The notes under the pieces were generated by a model. The model was not told the DNA's origin and ran no database searches. It saw only the letters and a list, made by a program, of their open reading frames with translations. From Pigoraptor vietnamica (taxonomy: Eukaryota; Opisthokonta; Filasterea): a DNA stretch of 24,396 bases. The translations under genes and the position numbers were made by a program. Each line of letters opens with the position of its first letter. Positions within the stretch are counted from its first letter, which is position 1. Shown piece after piece: positions 9,927 to 20,976 of the stretch. The DNA lies in the NCBI GenBank assembly GCA_943704525.1, contig CALSCQ010000355.1:1-24396 (forward strand), given 5' to 3'.

Positions 9927-10332
9927 CGCAATCAAACCCCAGTTGCACTGCTCGTCTGTTCGTCTCTACACTGCACTTGTCTGCATTGGTCGCATCTCAG
10001 CATGTGGCCCAACCGAGTGTAGTATCAACTAATAGTCCTCTCCCTTGTGAGCATGTGCGACAACCGACTGTAATGTTTTGTCGAAGCAGACCGCCCTCTT
10101 TCGGCGTGTGCGTGCCAGGCCATGCAATCAAAGTCGCACAACGTTCGTCAGGGCAAACGCGAGGTTCTTCACTTGCACAAGGTAGCGGGCAGAGAAGAAC
10201 AAACGCACGCACATACACAAGCGCAGCGACCATTTCTCTAAAAACAAGGGGACATAATGCAACTTTCCCCGCACAGAAATTAAAAAGTGAACAGAAAGTC
10301 CCCGCACACGCGCGCATAAGAGCATCCCGCGC
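9927..10332. other. Tail-to-tail spacer between UBA5 and myosin
   Basis: 406 bases hold both 3' untranslated regions. Two loosely similar segments starting AGCATGTG (about 10000 and 10051), each followed by CAACCGA, look like an old partial duplication. No AATAAA hexamer is evident; AATTAAAA at about 10278 is the nearest A-rich word. No gene is supported. Confidence 0.55.
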
Positions 10333-13300
10333 TTATTCAGTGGGCGGCGGAGGCGGCGGCGGCGGCTCGTCGATGATGACGGGTACCGTGGGCATGACGC
10401 TGGCGCGCTTGTTACGGTTCACGTTGCCAAGGGAAGACCTGCGCTCGCCCCCGGCCGGCGCGGGTACGGGCGGTGCGCCGGGCGGGGCCGTGCCCTGCTT
10501 CCCTTGGGTCTTCTCGTACACAAGGTGCGCGTAGTCGCGGATGAGGTAGGCGATGCGCGAGGCCTAGAAGCGGGAGGGTGTGTGTAAGCGCGCGCTCTTT
10601 GCAAGGACACTCGCGCAGCACACATGCAAGACAGAATTGAATCGTTGCACCGCGCGACGATTTTTGAGGGACCCACCTGGCTCGTGTTGAAGACATACTT
10701 GGTGCCGCGCGAGAGCGAGTCGGTGAGGATCATGAGGTTGCGCACAGAGGGGCTGTAGTTGATGATGGCCTCGTATCCGTACGACACAATCGGCTCCTAC
10801 GCCGCAAAGGAAGAAAGTGGGCGTGGCAGAGGATAGGGTTAGTAAATTGCGAAGGAATTGGCGGAAGCCGATTAGCACGTCCACACTATCAGAGCCAAAA
10901 AAGCAATGGGAAGGACGGCGCCCACCTTCTCGCCGGGCTTGAACACGTGGATGCCATTCTCGCCGACGCCGAACCACAGGAGCTGCGGCATGTCGGACGT
11001 GTACGACTGCTGCACCTCAAAGATGGTCGTCCCGTAGAACGGCCACTTGGTGACAATCGACATGTACTCGACGTTACAGTCCGCCTCGCTCTTGCCGCGC
11101 AGCTTCTCGTGCGCCGACGCAATCGAGTCGCCGATCGTGCTGACCGTGCGGAAGGGACGCGGGACGTACTTGTCGATAATGCCCCTGCGCAGGCCCCGTC
11201 AGCACCGGTCATAAAGACAACCACACCACTAGGGTGTTCGAAGAGGAACAAGCATTGCCCCCACACAATCCCCAAAACCCATCGCGCTCCGATACCCACT
11301 TGTAGCGGCCCTGGCCCATCTTGCCCATGTCAAAGTCGCCCATTTCCACCTGCGCACGGAGCGCGGCGAGCTGGACGGCCTCGTTGAGCGTCACGGGGAA
11401 GCGGTCATTCGCAACGCTGTCGACGGCCTGCAGTGCGCAATTCAGTGGGATCAGCCTCCGTAGCCTCCAGTGTGAAGACAGAGACCGTGTTTTTTTCACA
11501 AAATCGGAACATCTGCGCAGCACGTCAGCACTGGCGCACCTGGTGGAAGTTGAGATTGAACTCGACGGCGTTTGAGGGAGCGACATAAGGCCCAAAGTAA
11601 ATGTTGCGCTTGAACGTCAGGCGGAGCGTGAGGCTCGACTTTGTGCTCTGCGCGTACTTCTCCCACTTGAAGATGGCGTCGGCGACGTTGTCGTTCTCGA
11701 GCATGCATCGCTCTGCGGCGAGTGAAGCGACAATGCGAAGTGCGTCAACATGCAGTTCGAGGAGGAAACAGTCAAGTAACAACATCGCGAACAATCAAGA
11801 ATGCACATTGCGCACACTGCGAACATACTCACCAAGCGACCCAAGCACCTCGAAGATCGCAAATCCCTCCGTGTTCTTGTTGAGGCCGAGACGCTCCTTG
11901 AGCAGGTCGACGACCTCGCCCGCAGTCGACGACGAGTCAAAGACGAGTGCGCGGTACTGCCCGTCCAGGAAGAAGAAGCGCGTCTGTATGGGCTTGCGGT
12001 TGCTCAGGTACATAATCTCCTCGCTCGAGGGCGGGTACTTGCGGTCGTTGCGCTTGGCGGCGCGCGCAAGGGCCTTGCGGCAGAAGGCGGCGTACTGACC
12101 CTCCTCTGAGTTGGCGTCGAGAGAGATGCGATGGAGGTGCGCGCGTGCGTACTCGAGGATGATCTCGTTGCGTGGCGCGATGACGCTCGAGATGACGCAG
12201 AAAAACTTCCACGCCGAAATCGCGTGGCGGTTCTTTGGCGGCGGGTCCGTGGTCTGCTTGATGACCTGGAGGAAGACCTCGTCGCACAACTGGTTGTGCG
12301 TGATCATGTTCGCAATCATCGTCTGCAGCATCGCGTTAAAGTCCAACTCGCCGCCCTCGACCTCAAACCCGCCACACGTAAGCAATCCCTGATACATGTA
12401 CAGCGTGTTGAAAGACTTGAGCGCAAGTTCGGACGCTTCGCCGTCGAGCACCGTCAGCGCCTGCGTAGGCGGCGCCTTCGAAAATGACCAGAACGCCTTG
12501 GTGTACTCGCCATCCGCGCCGAGCGCCGACGACGACGGGGTCTCGAGGACCTTGTTGGACGACACGGACCGCTTGAGCTTCTTAAGCGTGCCGCCAAAGG
12601 CGCCAAGGATGCCCGTCTGCTGCGGCGCGGCCTTGGGGGGCTTCGCGAGGCGACCGCTCTCGACGAGCTTGACGCGGGCAGCCTCGACCTCCGCTAGCGC
12701 GCTCACGTGATCGTTCTTCGACACCTCCTTCGCCGCCACCATCGTCGGCTTAGCCTCCTCCTTCTTGGGCCGGTGCGACGGCGAGTACGAGCCAATCAGC
12801 GACGCAATGTCCTCGCGCTGCTCCGTCACAAACACAAAGAAGCGCTGCTCCTCGGCGTTCGACGACTCCTTGAGATTGAGCGACAACGTCTTCTCCTTCG
12901 CGTCCGTCCCAACCGACTCGAGGCGCGCGTACGGGTATTCGGCGAGCGTCGCGCGCGTCTTGATGTTGAGGAACTTGAAGCCCTCCTCGCCGATCGAGAG
13001 GAGAATCTTGCTCGGGTGCGACCAGAAGCCGCGGTACTCGACGACGTACGGCGTGAATCCGTACATCGGGCAGTTCTTGACCGTGTTCATGTACTCAAAC
13101 TGCGACTCGAGCTCGGAGCGGTTGCCGCCAAACATCTTGTGCGCGTCGGCGAGCTCCTTGGCCCACTCCTCGCGCGTGCGCTTCGTCTCGAGCTGCTGGT
13201 TGTCGATCGTCCGCTGCGGGAGGAACATCTCAAGCTGCTCGTACTTGCCGTCGGCGCCCTTGAACTCGCCGTACGTCGCCTGCAGCTGGAGTCCGGACAG

Positions 13301-16300
13301 CTTGAGGATCGTGTCCAGGAGGAGAGGGTAGTCGCCTCGAATGACAGACTGGACCGCCTGCACGAAAAGAGAAAGGCGCACGAAGGACGCGTCAGCACAC
13401 TCCAAGCGCGCTCAAGAATGGCGCATGCACCAACACAGGCATGCAAATACAATGTAGGCTTCACTTCACACTCAAAAACGCGCATTACGCACCTGGCAGT
13501 AGATGAGCTGGTAAGCGACGGGGTCCGCGGGGAGTTCGCGGGGGTTCTTGAAGAGGCGCTTCTTGAAAAACAGGCGCGCGTCGTCAGCGCCGCCAATCGG
13601 CTGCAGCGTGTCGCCCTCCCCGTACGCGGCCAGCACAGACTGGCGCTTGGCGTTCTCCCACTCCGTCACCACATCCATGATGTACTCGACGCCGCGAACG
13701 GCGCGCTCGATGCCGGTCCCGCTCTGCTCGTAGATGGCCCACCCCTCGGGGCTCTCGAGGCCGAGGCGCTTCGCAATCATCGCGACGCAGTCCGTCGTCG
13801 ACAGCGAGGGATCGACGGGCACCTGCTCCTTTGATCCGTCGAGCATATTGACGATGACGACGGGGTCGACCATGGTGCGGATGGCGACCAGCTCGATGTT
13901 CGAGGGCGCGTACTTGCGGGCGCCGTTGCCCTTGACCTGGCGGAGCATGCGCCGGCAGAACGTCGCGCGCTGCTTCGCGTCGTCCGTCGCGGCGATCTTC
14001 CCATCGCACACGTCGTTGAGGTAGGCGAGGAGGTGCTTGAAGAGCGAATTGGACGGCGGGAAGCAGCACGAGACGTACGAGAGGAACAGCCACGCGCGGG
14101 AAGCGCGCTCAGGCTTCGGGTTTCCGTTCGTCTGCTTGAACAGCTGGAAGAACAGCTCGTCGCGAAGGTCCTGGCGCTCGATGGCCCACTCGATCGTGTG
14201 GCGGATCATCTGGTTCTCAGCGACGCCGGCCTTGAGCTCGCACTTGTAGAACTTGGCAAGCTCCTTGAACATCGAAATGGCGAGCGTCACGTCGTTGCTG
14301 TCCTCGAGGATCGTAAATGACGTCGGAATGCTCGACGCCTTCTGGTACAGGCACATCTCCTCCACCGTGAACATCTCGACCTTGGTCCCGCTCTGCGTCC
14401 CCGTCACGGTGCCGCCAGAGCTCTTGGCCGTGCGCGAGCGGAAGAACGTGCTCGAGTTTGTCTTCGGGTGCATGTTGCAGTACTTCTCGACGTAGGCGCG
14501 CAGCGTCGGGTCGCCCATCGCCTCCTCCTTCGACGCGGCGGCAACGGGCTTGTTGAACACGCGCGTGGCGCGGCGGGCGGCGCGATCCTCGTTCTTCTTC
14601 TCCTGCTTGGCCTCCTCCTCCTTCTTCTCCTTGCTCTTCTTCTCCTCCTCCTTCATGCGCTCACCCTCGGGCGTGCCCTCGAGCATGATCGACGCGCGGC
14701 GCTTCTCGGTGCTCTCCTTGATGGCCGCCGCCTCCTTCATGTCGCCGAGCAGCTTGGCCTTCGCGCGCGCCTCCTCGCTCTCACGCGCCTGCGTGTGAAA
14801 CGTAGAAAAAGACATTAAAAGGTGCAGCGAGACGAAAGCACGAAGACGTGCACGCGATACGCGACAACAGATGTGGCGCTCATTCGCTTCACATAGGAAC
14901 AACAGTTGCACACAACCGCTCAACACGGTACACACAGGACAGAAACACGTACGTGCAAACAGCTGCACACCACGCACCTCCTTCTCCGCGCGCTCCTTCT
15001 CGAGCTTTTCCTTGCGCATGAAGCGGTAGAGGTCTCGCGCCAACATGCCGCGGTAGTAAGCCTGGATGACGACGATGGCGCGCCGCTTCTTCTTAAAGCG
15101 GAGGCGGTCCATGTGACGGCGGAATCCGCGCTGCGTGAATATCACGGCCTTGCGGAGGCGCTGGTACTTGCGCCGCTGGAGAATCATCTTCCAGTACGAC
15201 TGCGAACAGAAACGACACGCATTAGAAGAAACAAGAGCCGGGAACGTGCATGAACGAGCTACCACGAGCGCACCCACTCGCACCGTAATGCGTCTGCCCG
15301 AGTGTGTTTTTTTGTGAACGTTTGTGTGTGTGCGAATGCGTGCATGTGCGTGTGCATGTGTGAGCATGCGTGTGCTCGCACGTGCGCTGCTGCTGTTGCA
15401 GCACCCGATGCCCTTCGCCACCCACCTGGATCTTCCCGGCCATGTCGGCAAGGAGCTTGCGGCGCATGTCCTCGAGGGGGTCAAACACGCGCTGGCGGAA
15501 GAAGAGCTTCGTCTTGCCGACCTGCCACTCGGTCGTGGGCAGCTTCAGCAGCTGCAAAGAGAGCGAGAGTTCAGTCCTTCGAAAGTGGATAATGCTGCGT
15601 CTTTACTCTAACGACTGCACCTTCAATGCGGTGTCATGCATGCACAAGACATCAGCCACGCACGCACCATCATGATGGCCTTGCACGCGGCTTGCTCGTC
15701 GGCGCCGAGGGCGAGGTCCTTGGGCGCGAGGCACCGGTACTTCTGAAGAAAGTCGCCGCTCTTAATTTTGACGGGGAAGCCAATCTTGCGGATGCGGATA
15801 ATGTCGAGCATGCCGGAATACCTGCGGGTGCGCCAACAGTCACGCGTGAGCTCCTAATCACCGTGAGTTTGGTCAAGTCCGCTCCCTCGCACACGCAAGA
15901 ATGCCGTCCGAAATAATGCAGTGTGACGAAGCATCGACGCCAAGCTCATCGGCACTTCGAAGCAAAAGAAAACGGACGCACAAGCTCAGTCCCCTTCCTC
16001 CCTTCCACAAAACCCAGCGCATCAAGGCACGCACCGCAGCTGATCCATGACCATCTGCTTGTCGAACTTGCCCGAGACCTTCTCCGAGTTCGGCTTGATG
16101 CAACGCACGTAGAACGGCGTCGTCGCGCCGAGCACCTGCACGAGCGTGTTGAGCTGCTCCTTGAAAATCGACCCGATCGTCGGCTTGCCCTTGCCCTTCG
16201 AGTCCTTCGACGCGGCCGCGGCGGCCTCCGCGCCGGCACCCGCGCTGATGTCGCGGAACTTCTGCACCTCCTTCACAAAGTTGTCGCTGCTGGCCTTCAT

Positions 16301-19230
16301 GAGGTCGAAGAGGAGGTCTTGCTGCGCGTCCTTGTTCTTGTCGAGGAAGCCCGTGATCGTGTACATGACGGGGCCCGCAAAGTGCTGCACGCCGAACAGC
16401 TCGTTGACGGTGCGCTTGTCCGTCGGCTTGATGTAGTTCTTAATGCCGTCGAGCGCCTTGTGCTGCTTCTCGAGGTACGTCTTGTCCGTCCCCTTCGGAA
16501 AGCGGCACTCCTCGTCGAGGAACTTGAGGATGCAGTTGGGCGGCTTGTCGATCGCATCGAGGGCGTCCTGGTTGTCGTGGAACGTAATGTGGCTGTAGTT
16601 GATGCCCTCGGCGTCGTACTGCGGGGTACAGGGAGTTTACATGACGTCAGTGCGACCCAATTACACAGACGAGAAAAGCACTGCATTGTGTGCGGCACGG
16701 CGATGTGAAGTGCGTTGGACCAGTTACGAGTAAATGCGTGTGCGTGGGTGAGCATGTCTCCCTTCCAATCGTTACAGACAACGTTTCTGTCCACGGGGCA
16801 CCACCTCAGCCTGCTCGACCGAGAAGCAGTAGTCGTTGAAGAACTTGTGAAGCTTCTCGTTCGTGTAGTTGATGCACAGCTGCTCAAACGAGTTGATCTG
16901 CGCAAAGGTAAGAACAACGCGGTCAACAGACGGCAGACAACGGACGATTCACAGCAGGCGAGCACGTGCAGAGCAACAATTGTGTGTTGCTGTGCATACC
17001 AGCACACGCACACATGTATATGCGCGCACACAGCAAACGCCAGTCCCAGTTTCCACGTAGACATTCCGCGCTCCCTCACCTTGAAGTTCTCAAAGCCAAA
17101 AATGTCGAGGACACCGATGAAGCGCGCGGGCTCCGATCCGGGGTTCGTGCAGTTGTTGATGTGGTGGATAATCACCGTGAACACGCGGCTGTACAGCGCC
17201 TTCGCCATGGCGTTGCGGTTCTCGCGCGCCTGTGCCGTATTGGTTTTTAGTGAGATTGTGTTCGCGAACATCAAATGCTCATCGTACTCGCACGCGTGTG
17301 GGACAGGAACTTTGAGCGAACGATTTCCGTCTGCGCGTACCTCGCCAATCTTGAGCGGAATCTCGGTCGTGTTGTCGCGGACGGTCAGCTGACGGAAGGA
17401 GAGCGCCTTCTTGATGCCCGCCGAATCCACCTTCAGCAGCTTCGCGATCATGTCCACGAGCTCGACGTCGCCGGGCGCCAGATCAATCGACTCGCCGTCC
17501 ACGTCCTTGAACTCGAGGTTGCCGAGGAGCAGCACCGCCGAGAGGATGCAGAAGAGGCTGTCTTGCGTCTCGGCTGCGCGCGGGAGCAACGGTGAGACAA
17601 GGAGGACCCCACAATAATAGACAAGAGGAAGAACCATGGAGAACGAAGCGTATGCTCAAAAAAACACAATGGGAATGTGGGAACTTTGTGAATGAACCGC
17701 CGCGACAGAGACACGCACTCTGGATGCTGAGGACGGTCATGGCGAGTCGGAGGGCGTCAAACTCCTTCTTGTCGTCCACGCCGCTGATCGCAATGCAGCC
17801 GCTCTGGTTCAAGTAATTGTAGTACTTGGGCTCCTTGACCATAAACTTGTTCGCAAGGTCCGGGCTGGCCTTGCAGCCGGCGCACAGCTGGTAGAAGACG
17901 TGGTAATTGCGCTCGTCCGCCGCCTGACCCACAACGCGAGACTGCTCGAGGAGGTAGTCCTGGATGACGCACCCCTTGATCCCGTGGTCAGAGTTGAAGC
18001 ACACCTTGGTGAACTTGCCGAAGCGCGAAGAGTTGTTGTTGCGCACCGTCTTCGCATTACCTGCATGGTACAAAATATGGGTTAGATCGTACTCGTGTGC
18101 TCGTAGCAAGCTGTTATGAGTTGGGTGCTCGAGTGTGCGCGAAACATATGCACCGAGTAGGAGTCTGCCGTGGGGATAAACGCGCGCAAGTGCGAGAAGC
18201 AGTGAGACACACCGAAGGCTTCGAGGATCGTGTTGGCCTCCATAATTTGCTGCTCAATCCACTTGGGATTTTGCGTCACGGCCGTCAGGTACTGCAGAAT
18301 CAGCTTCGTGTTCTCCGTCTGCGCATGTGAAATACGGAAGAGTGAGCACTCGCGTGCCATCACAAACGCTCATGTAGAAGTGAGTTGACCCCTTCGCGGA
18401 GATCCAACAACACAACCTTTAGCACGGTGAAATTGAGTCATGCACACACCTTGCCGGCACCAGACTCTCCCGAAATGATGACCGACTGGTTGCCCGGCGT
18501 GCTGCGAATGTTCTCATACGTCGCCTCTGCCGTCGCGAACACATGGGGCGCGATGGCCCCCATGCGCACGCCCGTGTACTGGCGTACGACCTCCTGCGGG
18601 TGTCATTATGACGATGTCGTTAATATATATATACGCCAACGTTAACATCGAAGCACATAATGGTAATCAACAGACAATTGCGCAAAGAAAAATATGCATC
18701 GACATCCCACCTGCTCGTATATCCCCGGGATGTACTTGAAGGGGTTGACGGCGACAAGAATTGTGCCAGTGTATGTCTGCGGGTCGCCGCAAGGTTAACG
18801 AAAGAGAGTCACGCACCCAGACCGAGGGTGACAACAGGCATCGCGAACGAGCACATAGAGCCAGCAAAGGGCATATCGTCACTTGCACGTACGTAGATCT
18901 CATCGCGCTTGAAGCGCGTCTCGAGGTTGGTGTTGATTCCATCCTCGTCGATATCCTCGATGACAGTCATGTCCTCGACACCATCTTGGGGCGTGAGCTC
19001 TGCACATCAGGACCCACAACATCGTTGAGCATGAGCGCATAACAAAACAGACGACTGCCTGCGGAGATTTGTGTGTGCGCCACACAGTGTGCACACAGGT
19101 GGATGCGTCGGCAGTCTGCGCGCGACGTGCGTGTATGCACAAATGTGCCACAACAGATGCCGCCACGAGGCCGCCCTTACGCACTCTCAATGCCCCTGTC
19201 AAAGAACGACCCGGACTTGTCCTTCGACAT
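10333..19230 (-). CDS. Unconventional myosin with two MyTH4-FERM modules (myosin VII-like)
   Basis: Actin motor with a cargo/membrane-linking tail, expected at filopodia, adhesion or cortical sites. Twenty exons: 19230-19185, 18999-18893, 18776-18711, 18593-18450, 18318-18213, 18060-17719, 17573-17341, 17229-17080, 16897-16805, 16618-16035, 15821-15668, 15551-15426, 15199-14978, 14788-13493, 13357-11833, 11712-11540, 11427-11300, 11184-10926, 10796-10677, 10563-10333; 2034 residues, all in frame. Motor: P-loop GESGAGKT 115-122, switch [10 protein letters not shown] about 164-172, switch II DIFGFE 390-395. Three IQ motifs lie at about 715-785 and a charged helix at about 792-865. MyTH4 is at about 940-1090, FERM 1098-1414, basic linker to about 1510, MyTH4 1513-1672, FERM 1680-1960, then a proline tail. 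GVEDM and IYTYTG near the N-terminus match myosin VII. I see no SH3 between the modules and no room for the N-terminal SH3-like motor subdomain. Confidence 0.94.
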
Positions 19231-19956
19231 CTTCGGCGTGCTGGGCCTCCGCCCCAGACGCCCCACTCAACGTCACTCGGTTCTCTCAGAGACGCTGGCG
19301 CATCGCCCCACGGGCGGCCTGTTTAACCACCCGAATGACCCTTCGGAAGGGTCTGTGACGCGGATCGAGTCACGCAACAACCGAAACGCCGCCGCAAGCC
19401 CCTCAATGAAAATGACCACCAAAAAATCGCCGATCAAAAGCGGGCAGATGCACCCAACTATAGCCACGCCAGAGAGCTCGCGTTGGCAAGCAAGGAAAGG
19501 CGTGCGATATGAAACACTGAACGCGGGGAAAGCGTGTGGATGGGAAAATCGTGTGGGGGTGTCGCTCGCGGCGTCCGACTCTATGTGCGGCCGGTGTTTA
19601 CTTTGTTTTGGGGTTGGCACTGATTTGAGGAAGCAGGTTTATTGTTGGCCAGACATGGAAATAGGAGGTCATGAAAATACTTTAACAGGCTCAATAAACT
19701 CTTTCAATGTACTAATTAGGATAATACTTGGGTAATATTGCCTTGAAGAAGTATTTTCGACATCGATTAACTTTATAAAGAATAAGCGTGCTTGTGTCTG
19801 GACATGTTACTTTGCTTTCATATATCCGGGGTGTGGAGCAGCACGCCGAGTTCTTCGCACTTTCATATTGCACAAGGTTGGTTGCGCACGGTCAAACTAC
19901 TTAAAAAGTGCTTCAAAGAGCATTGTCTCGTTCTTTGACATCGCGAGGAAGTAAAA
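19231..19956. promoter_or_regulatory. Divergent intergenic region between myosin and phosphomevalonate kinase
   Basis: 726 bases between two start codons. The left part (to about 19620) is GC-rich and has a hairpin GACCCTTC/GAAGGGTC at 19337-19353. The right part (about 19630-19950) is AT-rich, with TTTCATATATCC at about 19816 and CTTAAAAAG at about 19900 as possible core-promoter A/T elements for the kinase. A frame running rightward from about 19073 to 19735 crosses the myosin first exon in antisense and resembles no protein, so I do not call it. Confidence 0.55.
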
Positions 19957-20777
19957 ATGCCGGCGACTGCTGATTCCATTCCGCGAGCTGTGCTCGTGTT
20001 CAGCGGCAAGCGCAAGTCGGGGAAGGACTACATCACGGACATTATTCACGCACGGTGAGTCCTTTATGCGTTCATTATGCATATGCATCGTTCACTCACA
20101 TACGCTCGTGCACAGTTTGGAGGGCTTGTCTGAGATCATGAGGTTGTCGGGACCGCTCAAGGCACAATATGCAAAGGTGCGGAGTCGGGCTCCGCCCCTG
20201 TCAGTGCCAACAGTTGCTAAATGTGAGATGCGCGCGAAACAGGAGCATGGGCTTGACTTCAGTAAGCTTCTTGATGCGTCGGAGTATAAGGAAAACTATC
20301 GCCGCGACATGATTCGCTGGGGCGAAGAGAAGCGGGCTGCTGATCCATCGTTCTTCTGTCGCGCTGCTACTGCGGACGCCAAAACGCCCGTATGGATAAT
20401 ATCAGGTATTCAGTGTGAGGGCACTTTTGTCGTTCGTGCTTTGGCGTGTCTTACGAATGACTTATTTCAATGAATTTTCACGACTAGATGCAAGGCGCCC
20501 CACTGATGTCGAGTACTTCAAGAAGAATTTTGGGGACGTGTGTGTGTGCGTGCGCGTCGAAGCAAGCGTGGCCACAAGGACGGCACGCGGATTTGTCCAT
20601 ACGCCCGGTATTGACGACGCTGACTCCGAATGCGCGCTCGATACATGGCCAAAGTGGGACGTCGTTATCCGTAATGACGCGGAGGCGCCTGCGGAACTTG
20701 AGAAGGGCATTGGTGCGCTGCTCACCAGAATATCGTCTATGCTACAAGTGGGCCTCGATTTGAACTCGAGTCTCTAA
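19957..20777 (+). CDS. PMVK: Phosphomevalonate kinase, animal (PMVK/NMP-kinase-fold) type
   Basis: Converts mevalonate 5-phosphate and ATP to mevalonate 5-diphosphate in the mevalonate route to isoprenoids and sterols. Exons: 19957-20054, 20116-20176, 20243-20405, 20488-20777; 203 residues (human 192). The P-loop block [16 protein letters not shown] (13-28) is nearly identical to human PMVK, followed by [20 protein letters not shown], the strongly conserved [21 protein letters not shown] (73-93) and [18 protein letters not shown] (142-159). This is the P-loop kinase family of animals, not the GHMP-kinase ERG8 family of fungi and plants. The C-terminus is SSL, only loosely like the SRL peroxisomal signal of the human enzyme. 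The ATG at 19957 is preceded by an A-rich context (GTAAAAATG). The donor of intron 3 is the unusual GTATTC. Confidence 0.96.
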
Positions 20778-20976
20778 ATGAACGGTCAAAACGTTTCCGG
20801 GTTTGACGGAGATCCGTGTATAGACAATATCATACAGCGCCCAGCAAAGACACAAGACGCGAGGTGCGGAAGAGTGCAAACGTGGTGAGAGGCGCAACGC
20901 GGCGGCACGCAGGCAGCGACACGCACACGCAAACGCAGCAAACGCAGGCGAAAACGCAATGTCAGCGCAGAAGGGC
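20778..20976. other. Short tail-to-tail spacer between PMVK and E2F
   Basis: Only 199 bases separate the two stop codons, so the 3' untranslated regions may overlap. The segment near 20920-20950 is rich in ACGCA words. No gene or clear polyadenylation hexamer is visible. Confidence 0.5.

Noticed and set aside
12707-13834. 375-codon open frame on the plus strand
   Set aside because: Antisense to the MyTH4-FERM exons of the myosin; arginine/leucine/valine-rich without family resemblance.
14789-14977. In-frame stretch between the IQ motifs and the charged helix of the myosin as coding sequence
   Set aside because: It has GTGCGT and CAG borders, a cysteine-rich translation unlike the flanking helices, and joins perfectly when removed, so I treat it as an intron.
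15923-16708. 261-codon open frame on the plus strand
   Set aside because: Antisense to the motor exon 16035-16618, with the same compositional bias.
19073-19735. 220-codon frame on the plus strand in the myosin/PMVK gap
   Set aside because: It crosses the myosin first exon in antisense, resembles no protein and runs into AT-rich promoter DNA.
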